This document shows, piece after piece, positions 47,441 through 56,001 of a stretch of 64,000 nt of DNA (the stretch's first letter is position 1; each line of letters starts with the position of its first letter). Origin of the DNA: Georgenia satyanarayanai (lineage in GTDB: Bacteria > Actinomycetota > Actinomycetes > Actinomycetales > Actinomycetaceae). Where the stretch lies: positions 99,088 through 163,087 of the forward strand of contig NZ_UETB01000008.1 of NCBI RefSeq assembly GCF_900116375.1, in the 5' to 3' direction. The notes under the pieces were generated by a model. It saw only the letters and a list, made by a program, of their open reading frames with translations, was not told the origin of the DNA and did not search any database. Position numbers and translations under genes: made by a program.

Positions 47441-49816
47441 ATGCATGTCGAGTTGCAGTCAAACCCACCGAGCAGACGCAGAGCCGTCACGCGCGTGTCG
47501 GCAGCCGTGCTCGCCGCGTGCGCCGTCGCAGCCGTGCCGGTCACGGGAGCCCTCGCCGCCCCCACGCCCGCGATCGCCGCCACGTCGGTCCACGAGGAGA
47601 TCCCCCTCGACCTCGCCACGGCCGGCATCCAGGAGATCCAGGCCGCCCTCGCCGCCGGTGAGCTGACCTCGGTCCAGCTGACCCGGGCCTACCTCGAGCG
47701 TATCGAGGCGTTGAGCATCGAGGGGCCGGCGCTCAACGCGGTGCGGTCCATCAACCCGGCCGCCCTCGAGCAGGCGGCACAGCGCGACGACGAGCGCGCC
47801 GCCGGGACCGTGCACGGGCCGCTCCACGGCATCCCGGTGCTGCTCAAGGACCTCATCGACGTCGCCGGCATGGCCACGACCGCCGGCTCGGTGGCCCTCG
47901 CGGACTCCTACCCGGCCGCCGACGCGCCGGTGACGGCTGCCCTCGAGGACGCCGGGGCGATCATCCTCGGCAAGGTCAACCTCACCGAGTTCGCCAACTT
48001 CATGACCAGCGGGATGCCGGGCGGGTACAGCTCCCTCGGTGGCCAGGTCCTCAACCCCTACGACGCCAGCCAGAGTCCGAGTGGCTCCAGTGCCGGGTCC
48101 GGCTCCGCGGCCGCCGCCGCGCTGGCCACGGTCACCGTCGGCACCGAGACGTCCGGCTCGATCCTCAGCCCCTCCCGGGCGAACTCGAACGTCGGCATCA
48201 AGCCGACCGTCGGGCTCATCAGCAGGACGGGCATCGTGCCGATCTCGGCGACGCAGGACACCGCCGGGCCGATGACGCGCAGCGTGTACGACGCCGCCGC
48301 GCTGCTGACCGGCATGGTGACCGTCGACCCGGAGGACCCGGCGACGGCGGGCAACCCGAGCGTCGGCGTCGACTTCACCGAGTCGCTGTCGACGACGGCC
48401 CTGGAGGGCACGCGCCTCGGGTACGTCGAGTCCGACGACCCCGTCTACGCCGCGGCCCTGGAGACGCTCGAGGAGCAGGGCGCCACGCTCGTGCCGGTAC
48501 AGGTCGGGCGCTCCTCCGCCGGGAGCATCCTCACCAGCGAGTACAAGCGGGACATCAACGCCTACCTGTCCCGGCTGCCCGCGGACGCCCCGATGAAGAC
48601 GTTGAGCGACATCATCGAGTACAACACCGAGCACGCGGACGCCGCGCTGAAGTTCGGCCAGACCCTGCTGCTCGCCTCGCAGGAGGTCGACCTCGAGGAC
48701 CCGGACACCTACGCCCAGTACACCGCTCAGCGTGACCAGCTCGTGAGCGAGTCGCGCGAGGCGATCGACTCCGCGCTCGAGGAGAACGACGTCGAGGCGA
48801 TCGTCTCCGCCTCGGCGACGACCGGGACGGCGGCAAGTGCCGGCTACCCCTCCGTCAGCGTGCCCGCCGGCTATGCGGCGAACAACCGCCGCCCGGTCAA
48901 CATCGTCTTCCTCGGCACCGCGTGGAGCGAGGCGGAGCTGCTCGCCCTGGCCTCGGACTACGAGGACGCCGCGCAGGCGTGGCGCTCGCCCGAGGAGACC
49001 AATCCTTCGCTGTTCCGGTGCACCGGCATCAGCGAGGAGACCGAGTGGGACGACTCGTGCGCCCAGAACCCCCCGAGCTGGCCGGAGGAGCCGGAGCCCG
49101 AGGTGCCCGGCATGCCCGAGGAGCCGGCGCCCCCGCGCACGGGCTTCTTCCTCAACGACGGCTGGGACGCGTGGGCCGACCACGTCTTCCGCTACGGCCG
49201 GTTCACCGACGAGGTCCTCATCGGGGACTGGGACGGGGACGGGACCGACACCATCACCCTGCGCCGCGGTCGCGAGTTCCACGTGTCCGACGCCCAGCGC
49301 GGCGGCGACGCCGACCGCACCTTCACCTACGGCCGCGCCGGGGACGTCGTCCTCGTCGGCGACTGGGACGGTGACGGCATCGACACGCTGGCCGTGCGAC
49401 GCGGCAACGAGTACCACCTGAAGAACAGCATCAGCGGCGGCCCGGCCGACGTCGTCGTCCGCTACGGCAAGGCGGATGACGCCGTCGTCGTGGGGGACTG
49501 GGACGGACGACGCGGCGACACCCTGGCCGTGCGCCGCGGGGCGACGTACCACGTGAGGAACAGCGTGACGGCGGGCGACGCCGACGCGGTGATCACCTAC
49601 GGCCGGGCGGGGGACACCGTCCTCGCCGGGGACTGGGACGGTGACGGGGTAGACACCTTCGCGGTGCGCCGCGGGGCGACCTACCACGTGAAGAACAGCC
49701 TCAACGGTGGGGACCCGGACCTGGTGCAGACCTACGGGCGCACCGGTGACGAGGTCTACGTCGGTGACTGGAACGGCGACGGGACCGACACGCTCGGCGT
49801 CCGCCGCGCTCCGTGA
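47441..49816 (+). CDS. Secreted amidase-signature protein with FG-GAP-like repeats
   Basis: Exported amidase of 791 residues. Basic N-terminus, signal peptide ending near ALAAPTPAIAA, amidase-signature domain to about residue 520, short Pro/Glu linker, then about six repeats of the form VGDWDGDGxDTxxxRRGxxxHxxN to the end. The Ser-Ser-Lys triad is visible: Lys136 in GIPVLLKDLIDV, the cis Ser in SPSGSSAGSGSA (216/217) and nucleophile Ser240 in TETSGSI. The ATG at 47441 is preferred over 47435 because AGGGAG then has a normal 6-bp spacing. Substrate unknown (peptide amides or acylated amines). The repeat region is the same type as in the protein at 27893-29365. Confidence 0.87.
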   Translation: MHVELQSNPPSRRRAVTRVSAAVLAACAVAAVPVTGALAAPTPAIAATSVHEEIPLDLATAGIQEIQAALAAGELTSVQLTRAYLERIEALSIEGPALNAVRSINPAALEQAAQRDDERAAGTVHGPLHGIPVLLKDLIDVAGMATTAGSVALADSYPAADAPVTAALEDAGAIILGKVNLTEFANFMTSGMPGGYSSLGGQVLNPYDASQSPSGSSAGSGSAAAAALATVTVGTETSGSILSPSRANSNVGIKPTVGLISRTGIVPISATQDTAGPMTRSVYDAAALLTGMVTVDPEDPATAGNPSVGVDFTESLSTTALEGTRLGYVESDDPVYAAALETLEEQGATLVPVQVGRSSAGSILTSEYKRDINAYLSRLPADAPMKTLSDIIEYNTEHADAALKFGQTLLLASQEVDLEDPDTYAQYTAQRDQLVSESREAIDSALEENDVEAIVSASATTGTAASAGYPSVSVPAGYAANNRRPVNIVFLGTAWSEAELLALASDYEDAAQAWRSPEETNPSLFRCTGISEETEWDDSCAQNPPSWPEEPEPEVPGMPEEPAPPRTGFFLNDGWDAWADHVFRYGRFTDEVLIGDWDGDGTDTITLRRGREFHVSDAQRGGDADRTFTYGRAGDVVLVGDWDGDGIDTLAVRRGNEYHLKNSISGGPADVVVRYGKADDAVVVGDWDGRRGDTLAVRRGATYHVRNSVTAGDADAVITYGRAGDTVLAGDWDGDGVDTFAVRRGATYHVKNSLNGGDPDLVQTYGRTGDEVYVGDWNGDGTDTLGVRRAP

Positions 49817-49847
49817 TGACGCGCTGACACACCAGCGGCAGCCTGCC

Positions 49848-49883
49848 GAGGAGGCCCGCATCCGTCAGGGTGCGGGCCTCCTC
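49848..49883 (+). terminator. Terminator after the amidase gene
   Basis: GAGGAGGCCCGCA (49848-49860) pairs perfectly with TGCGGGCCTCCTC (49871-49883); 10-base loop. Lies 32 bp after the stop. Confidence 0.85.
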
Positions 49884-49952
49884 CAAGGGGCCGTGCACCT
49901 CGCCTGCCGCCGAACGGTGGGCCGCAGCGGGTGAGGGCGGTAGCGTCTGGCC

Positions 49953-51020
49953 ATGGCACCGACGAAGAGCCCCGCCGTCGAGATCGACGTGGCCGGCCGG
50001 CCTGTGCGGATCACCAGCAGCGACCGGGTGATCTTCCCCGAGCCCGGCATCACCAAGCGCGAGGTCGTCGACTACTACCTCGCCGTCGGGGACGGGATCC
50101 TGCGCGCGCTCCACGAGCGGCCGGTCACCCTCGAGCGCTGGCCCAAGGGCGTGCGGGAGGGGATGAAGCGAGCCACCCGCAGCGACCCGCACGGTGACGC
50201 GTTCTACCAGAAGCGGGTGCCCGCCAAGGGGGTGCCGGACTGGATCGAGACGGTCGAGATCGCCTTCCCGAGCGGCCGCACCGCCGACGAGCTGTGCCCC
50301 ACCGAGCTCGCCGCCGTCGCCTGGGCCGCGAACCTCGGCACCATCACCTTCCACCCGTGGCCGGTGCGGCGCGGGGACGTCGACCACCCCGACGAGCTGC
50401 GCCTCGACCTCGACCCCCAGCCGGGCACCGACTTCGCCGACGCCGTCGAGGTTGCCGCCGTCGCGCGGGAGTACCTCGCCGAGCTCGGCTGGCGCGGCTT
50501 CCCCAAGACCTCCGGCAACCGGGGCGTCCACATCTACGTCCGCATCGAGCCGCAGTGGGACTTCACCCAGGTGCGCCACGCGGCGATCGCCTTCGGCCGC
50601 GAGCTCGAGCGGCGCATGCCGGGGAAGGTGACGACGAACTGGTGGAAGGAGGAGCGCGGGGAGACGATCTTCGTCGACTACAACCAGAACGCCCGCGACC
50701 GGACGATCGCCAGCGCCTACAGCATCCGCCCGATCGCCCACGCCCCGGTGTCCGCGCCGGTCACCTGGGACGAGCTGCCCGACGTCGACCCGCGCGACCT
50801 CACCGTCCGCACCATGCCGGCCCGCTTCGCCGAGCTCGGTGACCTCCATGCCGAGATCGACGGCGTCGCCCACGACCTCACCCCGCTCCTCGAGCTCTAC
50901 GCGGAGCAGGAGGCCGAGGGCCACGGGGACATGCCGTACCCGCCGGAGTACCCGAAGATGCCCGGCGAGCCGGCGAGGGTGCAACCATCCAGAAAGCGCC
51001 GCGATTCTGCGGAAAAGTAG
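49953..51020 (+). CDS. ligD: Stand-alone LigD-type polymerase/primase domain protein, 3' end remodelled by an insertion
   Basis: Archaeo-eukaryotic primase-like polymerase of bacterial non-homologous end joining, 355 residues, without ligase or nuclease domains. Key blocks: RVIFPEPGITKREVVDYY, VTLERWPKGV, the metal-binding LRLDLDPQPG, FPKTSGNRGVHIYVRI and ETIFVDYNQNARDRTIASAYS with the distal catalytic Asp. The last residues run KMPGEPARVQPSRKRRDSAEK. At 61240-61299 the same frame occurs as KMPGEPARVQPSRAKKSE followed by a stop. The 10.3-kb element between them has therefore entered the 3' end of the gene and supplied a replacement tail of similar length and charge, so the product is probably functional. 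Confidence 0.9.
   Translation: MAPTKSPAVEIDVAGRPVRITSSDRVIFPEPGITKREVVDYYLAVGDGILRALHERPVTLERWPKGVREGMKRATRSDPHGDAFYQKRVPAKGVPDWIETVEIAFPSGRTADELCPTELAAVAWAANLGTITFHPWPVRRGDVDHPDELRLDLDPQPGTDFADAVEVAAVAREYLAELGWRGFPKTSGNRGVHIYVRIEPQWDFTQVRHAAIAFGRELERRMPGKVTTNWWKEERGETIFVDYNQNARDRTIASAYSIRPIAHAPVSAPVTWDELPDVDPRDLTVRTMPARFAELGDLHAEIDGVAHDLTPLLELYAEQEAEGHGDMPYPPEYPKMPGEPARVQPSRKRRDSAEK
50951..50974 (+). repeat. attL core of the integrated element
   Basis: A 24-bp segment starting CCCGAAGATGCC and ending GAGCCGGC, identical to 61239-61262. Similarity continues imperfectly for about 16 bp more (to about 50990), as expected where the element carries a copy of the target gene's end. It lies inside the ligD coding region, 106 bp before the integrase start. 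Confidence 0.88.
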
Positions 51021-51079
51021 CCGGTAGGAGTGCGTGGCGGTCCTAGCATAGCGCACACTCACCTGATAACGTCTAGTCC

Positions 51080-51973
51080 GTGAGTTCGAATCTGACCGAC
51101 ATGGGCAAGTCCTTCGCGCGTCACCTACGCGCCGAAGGCAAGGCGCCGCGTACCGTCACGCTCTACGGCATGTCCGTCGACATGTACGCCGACTGGCTGA
51201 CCGCCAAAGGCATCGCCCCCACAGTCGCCGCACTCACACGCGACAACATCCGCGAGTGGCTCGCCGACCTCTCCGAGACGCGGGCAACCGGCACCGTCCG
51301 CACCCGCTACCGCGGCCTGCATCGCTTCGCCGGCTGGCTCGTTGACGAGGACGAGCTCGACGACAACCCGATGCGAACCATCGCCCAGCCAGTCGCCAAG
51401 GTCACGCCCGTGCCGGTCCTCGACGACGACGAACTGACGGCGCTCCTCAAGGCGTGCCGCGGCAAAGCGTTCAACGATCGCCGCGACGAAGCCGTCATCC
51501 GCGTTCTCCTGGACGCAGGGATTCGCGTCTCCGAGCTGTGTGGCCTCACCACCGAGTCCGTCGACCTCGACAACGGCATGGCCCTCGTGCGCGGCAAAGG
51601 CGACAAGGTGCGGCCCGTGTACTTCTCCACCCGAACCGTCGCCGCCCTCGACCGCTACTCACGCGCCCGCAGCTCACACCGGCACGCCCACCTCGCCGCC
51701 TACTTCCTCACGCAACGCGGCGCCCTCTCCACAGACGGCGCCCGCGAGATCATCCGAGTCCGCGGAAACGCCGCCGGCATCGAGGGGCTCCACCCTCACC
51801 GGTTCCGCCACACCTTCGCCCACGACTTCCTCATGGCCGGCGGGCAGGAACGCGACCTCAAGCGCCTCGCTGGATGGACCTCCGACGTGATGCTCGAGCG
51901 CTACGGAGCGTCAGCGGCAGACGCGCGTGCCCGGCAAGCCGCCCAGAACCTACGACGAGGAGACCGAGTGTGA
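51080..51973 (+). CDS. Tyrosine recombinase/integrase
   Basis: Site-specific integrase of 297 residues. The N-terminal SAM-like core-binding domain (about 5-95: SFARHLRAEGKAPRTVTLYGMSVDMYADWL) precedes the catalytic domain. Catalytic residues are Arg149 (AGIRVSEL), the HxxR pair His240 and Arg243 (HPHRFRHTF), the following His/Trp region (LAGWTS), and nucleophile Tyr275 (MLERYG). The GTG at 51080 is only about 10 bp after a TGATAAC box with no ribosome-binding site, so the mRNA may be leaderless. Lying beside attL, it is the obvious enzyme for integration into ligD. Its stop overlaps the next gene. Confidence 0.93.
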   Translation: MSSNLTDMGKSFARHLRAEGKAPRTVTLYGMSVDMYADWLTAKGIAPTVAALTRDNIREWLADLSETRATGTVRTRYRGLHRFAGWLVDEDELDDNPMRTIAQPVAKVTPVPVLDDDELTALLKACRGKAFNDRRDEAVIRVLLDAGIRVSELCGLTTESVDLDNGMALVRGKGDKVRPVYFSTRTVAALDRYSRARSSHRHAHLAAYFLTQRGALSTDGAREIIRVRGNAAGIEGLHPHRFRHTFAHDFLMAGGQERDLKRLAGWTSDVMLERYGASAADARARQAAQNLRRGDRV

Positions 51974-52341
51974 GTGACGACAGGCTACGAGCCATCGTGC
52001 CCGTTCGCTGTGGGCAGTGCCTGGCGCGATATGGCAAGGCTGCGATGTTGGGTGAGATGCAGTTGTGGCCCGACCACATCGAGGGTGGCGGCTGGCGCTG
52101 GCAGCGCGTCGACCGATTGAAGATCTACCCCGACGGGCGTCGGGAGCGCCGCATCGCGGGCCAACCGCAGCGAGGCGGCGGGGCCGAAGCCCGGTGTGGT
52201 CGCTGTGGTCACCGACCGCGCTTCCGCATCGCGACTCTCGCTCGACAGGCTGCGGAGATCGTCGAAGGGGAGAATGTGGCAGGCGTGGCGGATGAGGGAC
52301 TTCTCAACGTCTCGGCGAGTCGCCGGGGGATCACCCTGTAG
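51970..52341 (+). CDS. Small double zinc-ribbon protein of unknown function
   Basis: A 123-residue product coupled to the integrase by GTGA overlap. Two CxxC pairs, VRCGQC near residue 14 and ARCGRCGH near residue 76, frame a basic segment with WPDHIEGGGWRWQRVDRLKI, suggesting one zinc-ribbon fold and nucleic acid or protein binding. Its place right after an integrase is where excisionases or recombination directionality factors often sit, but it has no helix-turn-helix typical of those. Function not assigned. Confidence 0.65.
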   Translation: MSDDRLRAIVPVRCGQCLARYGKAAMLGEMQLWPDHIEGGGWRWQRVDRLKIYPDGRRERRIAGQPQRGGGAEARCGRCGHRPRFRIATLARQAAEIVEGENVAGVADEGLLNVSASRRGITL

Positions 52342-52484
52342 ATGCGTTATGCTTTGAGCACCTGAATACCGTTGCGGGCTTAACGTAAGTCGCCGTCACT
52401 GGCGCCGCCGCCCTCGAGCTGGACTCACATTCGCGCAGATTCACCGCGACGAACCTGGGACCGGCCGAGAGGTTGTGCCCAGCA

Positions 52485-52769
52485 ATGACAGAAGCGGAAC
52501 GCAAGCTTCGTGCTTCGATCGCGGCGCATGAGTCGTGGGCGGCTACGCCCGACCGTACCGCCCGCACAGCGCCCGCTCGGCGTGCGCTAGACCAGAAGTT
52601 CCTCGACCAGGCCGGCGGGGATCCTGTGCGTGCCGAGCACCTACGGCGCGCGCATTTCCAGCGCCTCGCACTCAAGTCGGCGCGCTCCCGCCGCAGGGCT
52701 GCCGAACTGAACGCTGAGGCCGTCCGCGCAGAGGTCGAGCTCACCGCCGCGGGTGGTGGTGCAGCATGA
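52485..52769 (+). CDS. Hypothetical phage-element protein, Ala/Arg-rich helical
   Basis: A 94-residue, mostly helical, charged protein (MTEAERKLRASIAAHESWA, then AEHLRRAHFQRLALKSARSRRRAAE). No cysteines, signal or membrane segment. Proteins of this look are common in actinobacterial prophages, to my recollection, without a known role. ATG 52485 begins where the compact helical pattern starts; the 143-bp gap behind it may hold the promoter for the following polycistron. Its end overlaps the next gene by 4 bp. Confidence 0.6.
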   Translation: MTEAERKLRASIAAHESWAATPDRTARTAPARRALDQKFLDQAGGDPVRAEHLRRAHFQRLALKSARSRRRAAELNAEAVRAEVELTAAGGGAA

Positions 52770-53062
52770 GCGCGACCCAGGAACGAGAAAGCCGCCCCGC
52801 GGGCAACGGGACGGCATCTCAGAAACTCGCCGGGCAGGCACCTACAGCATACCGGGACAGAGCACCCAACGGCACGTCCGCCACGCTTAGCGGTTACGCC
52901 GTAGTTGTCACTATCCCGGCGGATTCTGAGCCGCGCACCCGTCGCAGACTCTTCCTGAGCCTCCATTCCGCCACGCGCGCGGTCACGAAGGCTGAGGCGC
53001 GCGGGTTCGACGCCCAGGTCACCCTCGTCCGGCTCGTGCCCGAGGGGGTCGGCTCATGGTGA
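52766..53062 (+). CDS. Hypothetical protein of the integrated element
   Basis: A 98-residue protein. The first 40 residues are polar and probably disordered; the rest forms a small alpha/beta unit (SGYAVVVTIPADSEPRTRRRLFLSLHSATRAVTKAEARGF). No recognised domain. Coupled by ATGA overlap to the gene before and by 7 bp to the gene after, so it belongs to the operon that feeds the DUF3631 ATPase. Confidence 0.55.
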   Translation: MSATQERESRPAGNGTASQKLAGQAPTAYRDRAPNGTSATLSGYAVVVTIPADSEPRTRRRLFLSLHSATRAVTKAEARGFDAQVTLVRLVPEGVGSW

Positions 53063-53373
53063 CCCTCGAGCAGCGCCAGCAGCCGGCCACCGTGACTAGC
53101 GCGACCGGGCGCACCGTGGCCTACGACCTCGGCACCATGAGCGACGACGCACGCGCCTCATGGATGGCCGTCTACGAGCTCGGCATGCAGGCCGGGTGGC
53201 AAATGGGCTACGACGCCGCCGAGGCCGACCTGTCCGCGATCCAGCGCCGCGCACACGCCACCGTGCAGGACGTCGCTCGCGGCCTGCCCTACGACGTCCT
53301 CTGCGAACGGCGGGGCGAGCGGCACCGGGCAGAGCGCCAGCGCCAGACCCTCAAGGAACGGGGGGTCGCATGA
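53056..53373 (+). CDS. Hypothetical protein upstream of the DUF3631 ATPase
   Basis: A 105-residue product with a central helical stretch (ASWMAVYELGMQAGWQMGYDAAEADLSAIQRR) and a basic C-terminus. No known motif. Overlaps the ATPase start by 4 bp, so the two are translated together; small proteins in this position in phage replication modules sometimes act as accessory factors, which is only a suggestion. Confidence 0.55.
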   Translation: MVTLEQRQQPATVTSATGRTVAYDLGTMSDDARASWMAVYELGMQAGWQMGYDAAEADLSAIQRRAHATVQDVARGLPYDVLCERRGERHRAERQRQTLKERGVA

Positions 53374-54671
53374 GCACGCTCGACTACGACCCGTGGATCG
53401 ACATCTCAACCGGTTCAACCGGTTCAACCACTTCCACCGGTTACACCGGGACCCCCCAGGGAACCGGTGGAGACGTACTGGACGCCGTGCGCAAGTGGCT
53501 CGCCACCTACGTCCGAACCATGCACGACGAAGACCTCGACGTGCTCACGCTCTGGGCGGCACACACCCACCTGTGCTTCGAGACGTACACAACGCCCCGC
53601 CTCGTCCTCGACTCCCCGGTGCCCGGGTCCGGTAAGACCACCGTTCTGGAGCACCTGTCCCGCCTCTGCCTCAACCCCGTGCAGATGGCGTCCCTATCCT
53701 CGCCCGCACTCCTCACTCGGATGCTCGACTCCGGTATCCGTACCGTCCTGATCGACGAGGCGGACCGGTCCCTGAGCCCCGACAAGGAAGGCGTCGCGGA
53801 ACTGCTCGCCGTCCTGAACTCCGGATATAAGCGCGGCGGCACCCGCCCCGTGCTTGTCCCCACTAAGGACGGGTGGGACCCCAAGGAAATGCCCACCTTC
53901 GCACCCGTCGTCATGGCAGGTAACAACCCCAACCTGCCCGAGGACACCAAGAGCCGCACCATCCGCGTCCTACTGCTCCCCGACCTCGAGGGCCGGGTAG
54001 AGGAGTCGGACTGGGAACTCATCGACATCGACGCCCGCGACCTCGGAGAGAGCCTCGCGGCATGGGCCGAGCTCGTCCGTGAGCAGGTCGTGGCGGAGCG
54101 ACCGCCGCTGCCCGCGGGGATCGTTGGCCGTTCACGGGAAAGGTGGTCCCCACTCAAGCGTGTGGCGGCAGCGGCCGGCGGACGCTGGCCTTCCGTGGTC
54201 GATGCCCTCGCCCTGGCAGACCTTGCCCGAATGGAGCAGGACCGCGAGGACGGCATGGTGCGAGAGCGTCCCGGCGTCGTCCTGCTGCGGAACATCCGTG
54301 AGGTGTGGCCCGCAGGTCAGAGCTTCTTCCCCACGGAGGACCTCATCCCTGCCCTGATCGACCACAACCCCGACTCGTGGGGCGACGCTTCCCCGTTCGG
54401 CAAGGCACTCACCGCCCAGCGGCTCGGACGGATGCTCGTCTCCTCCTACAACCTCCACTCCGACCGTCCGGGCGGCGTCGGACCTCGCGGGTACCTGCGT
54501 GTGTCCTTCGAACCGGTCTGGCACCGGATGGGCTTTACCCCTCCCGGGGAACCGGTGGCTCCGGTTGAACCGGTTGAACCGGTGGCGCCCACCTGCGCGG
54601 TGTGCGGCCTCCCCATGACCGTCATCGAAAGAGGACAGACGACGCATCCCGCATGCGAGGTAAGCGCGTGA
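53370..54671 (+). CDS. DUF3631-type P-loop ATPase, probable replication protein of the element
   Basis: A 433-residue ATPase. Walker A PGSGKTTVLEHLS (about 85-97), Walker B VLIDEADRSL, sensor-like VVMAGNNPNLP and an arginine stretch DTKSRTIRVLL, then the DUF3631 C-terminal region. Similar proteins stand where a primase-helicase would be in actinobacterial mobile elements; the role in replication is inferred. The N-terminal 12-34 segment is a Gly/Thr/Ser low-complexity stretch, and the C-terminus has PVAPVEPVEPVAP plus a zinc-knuckle-like CAVCGLP...HPAC. Both odd stretches are encoded by GGTTCAACC-type iterated DNA, so the DNA repeat rather than the peptide may be what is conserved. ATGA/GTGA overlaps on both sides. 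Confidence 0.8.
   Translation: MSTLDYDPWIDISTGSTGSTTSTGYTGTPQGTGGDVLDAVRKWLATYVRTMHDEDLDVLTLWAAHTHLCFETYTTPRLVLDSPVPGSGKTTVLEHLSRLCLNPVQMASLSSPALLTRMLDSGIRTVLIDEADRSLSPDKEGVAELLAVLNSGYKRGGTRPVLVPTKDGWDPKEMPTFAPVVMAGNNPNLPEDTKSRTIRVLLLPDLEGRVEESDWELIDIDARDLGESLAAWAELVREQVVAERPPLPAGIVGRSRERWSPLKRVAAAAGGRWPSVVDALALADLARMEQDREDGMVRERPGVVLLRNIREVWPAGQSFFPTEDLIPALIDHNPDSWGDASPFGKALTAQRLGRMLVSSYNLHSDRPGGVGPRGYLRVSFEPVWHRMGFTPPGEPVAPVEPVEPVAPTCAVCGLPMTVIERGQTTHPACEVSA
53410..53429. repeat. GGTTCAACC iterons at the 5' end of the ATPase gene
   Basis: Two tandem CCGGTTCAAC units in 53410-53429. Each contains GGTTCAACC, a near-palindrome. The whole 20-bp block is the reverse complement of 54563-54582 at the other end of the same gene. 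Confidence 0.65.
54563..54582. repeat. GGTTGAACC iterons at the 3' end of the ATPase gene
   Basis: Exact inverted copy of 53410-53429, 1.13 kb away, again as two tandem units. Possible binding sites for a replication or regulatory protein of the element. Confidence 0.65.
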
Positions 54672-54901
54672 GCCGCTCATCCGTCGTCCGATTCGTCGGC
54701 ACACCACGCCCCACGAGCTGGATCGCCATCGTCCAACTCCCCAACGACTCGGCAGAGGTCCGCGTGCGCAGACGCCCCCACGGCAAGCGCTGGACGTGCG
54801 ACACGCACGGCAACCTCGGCGCCGCCCTCTGCCCCCACCAAGGCGCCGCGCTCACGGCATGGCGTCGCCAGTACATCAACCAGGAAGAGATCAAAGCATG
54901 A
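54668..54901 (+). CDS. Hypothetical small protein with Cys/His pair motif
   Basis: A 77-residue basic protein; CDTHG and LCPHQGA provide two Cys and two His about 12 residues apart, consistent with a small zinc site. The first half (SWIAIVQLPNDSAEVRVRRRPHGKRW) looks like a beta sheet with basic loops. GTG 54668 overlaps the ATPase stop; its own stop overlaps the next start. No function assigned. Confidence 0.55.
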   Translation: MSRSSVVRFVGTPRPTSWIAIVQLPNDSAEVRVRRRPHGKRWTCDTHGNLGAALCPHQGAALTAWRRQYINQEEIKA

Positions 54902-55143
54902 GCACTCCCGCAGAGTTCCGGCCGCGCCCAGCGTGGCTCGCCAACCACGAGTTCGCCGCAGGGCTCGACGCCGCCATGAAGCCGCGCGACCCGGCCGACC
55001 ACGACGACCCCTCACAGCTCGCACGCAAGGAAGCCGAACTACAGCTAGCCGAAGAGATCGGAAACCCCGAGCTCATCGCCGCCAAGCGCCTCGAGTACGG
55101 CATCGCCCAGGCCCAGCACGACCACGAAGGAGACCCCCGATGA
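54898..55143 (+). CDS. Hypothetical small acidic protein of the element
   Basis: An 81-residue helical, mixed-charge protein (HEFAAGLDAAMKPRDPADHDDPSQL and LAEEIGNPELIAAKRLEYGIAQAQHDHE). No motif recognised. Coupled by ATGA overlaps to both neighbours, so expressed as part of the early operon. Confidence 0.55.
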   Translation: MSTPAEFRPRPAWLANHEFAAGLDAAMKPRDPADHDDPSQLARKEAELQLAEEIGNPELIAAKRLEYGIAQAQHDHEGDPR

Positions 55144-55823
55144 CCACGAAGCAGCAGAACAACCCTACGACCGAGACCCCGACCACGGACCAGGAACGCG
55201 CATGGGCACGCATGGTGCTCCAGCGCTCCGACGCCGAGATGGCAGGGCACCGCACCGCCGAGCGGAAGGCCGCCGCCGACTTTGAGGCGGCCCTCGCTGA
55301 AGAGCCTTGGGTCCGCGCCCTCGCTCACCTCGGAGCCGTCCGCAAGCGTGCCGCCCTCACCCGCCACGACCAGGAACGGGCCGCGGCCATCCTCGGTACC
55401 ACTCTCACCGGTAAGGGCACCGTGCCCACCTCGGTCGCCGGCTACATCGACGGCTCAGTCGTCCCGGAGTTCCTCGTGCGCCCCGTCGCAAGGGCCGCCG
55501 ACTCCCTCGCGGAGACCATCCACGAGGAAGAGCGCGTGCAGCGAGCCGAACGCGCCCGCGCTGAGATGGCTGACCCCGACACTCTCGCCCGGTACGGCCA
55601 GTCGAGTGCCCGACCCGCCAGCCCTCTTGCACGGATACAGCAGGACGGAGCAGTGGAGACCACCCACCGCACTACGCCGGACGGCAAGCGCATCACCGTT
55701 CATCGCAGTCTCAACACCGGAGCCAGCGTCACTCTCGACGACGACGGAAACCCCTACAACGTGCCGCAGCCCGAGAAGGTCGTCATGAGTCAGCCGCCTT
55801 CTTGGTCGACCGCGCTTCGCTGA
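55140..55823 (+). CDS. Hypothetical helical protein, last gene of the early operon
   Basis: A 227-residue protein, helical and charged for about 145 residues, with a beta-like C-terminal part (VETTHRTTPDGKRITVHRSLNTGASVTLDDDGNPYNV). No cysteines, signal peptide or catalytic motif. It closes the polycistron that starts at 52485, and a strong hairpin follows 8 bp after the stop. No function assigned. Confidence 0.6.
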   Translation: MTTKQQNNPTTETPTTDQERAWARMVLQRSDAEMAGHRTAERKAAADFEAALAEEPWVRALAHLGAVRKRAALTRHDQERAAAILGTTLTGKGTVPTSVAGYIDGSVVPEFLVRPVARAADSLAETIHEEERVQRAERARAEMADPDTLARYGQSSARPASPLARIQQDGAVETTHRTTPDGKRITVHRSLNTGASVTLDDDGNPYNVPQPEKVVMSQPPSWSTALR

Positions 55824-55831
55824 CAGACCTT

Positions 55832-55875
55832 GACGCGGCCCGCGACATCGTTCCAGCACGGACGCGGGCCGCGTC
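55832..55875 (+). terminator. Hairpin ending the early operon of the element
   Basis: GACGCGGCCCGCG (55832-55844) pairs perfectly with CGCGGGCCGCGTC (55863-55875); 18-base loop. Separates the replication-type genes from the terminase small subunit. Confidence 0.75.
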
Positions 55876-56001
55876 CCCCAGCCGCCGATCCCGGGTAGGG
55901 GAGGGGGCCCGAGCGGCGTCCCTCTCGTACCGCCGGAGAGGGCTCTGACAAGCAAGACGGTGGCAACGACCATTTTTCGACCCCCTGAGAGGCCCGATTC
56001 A

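Noticed and set aside
55961..55967. TGGCAAC before the terminase small subunit gene
   Set aside because: A lone half-site inside a mobile element, without tandem or inverted partner.
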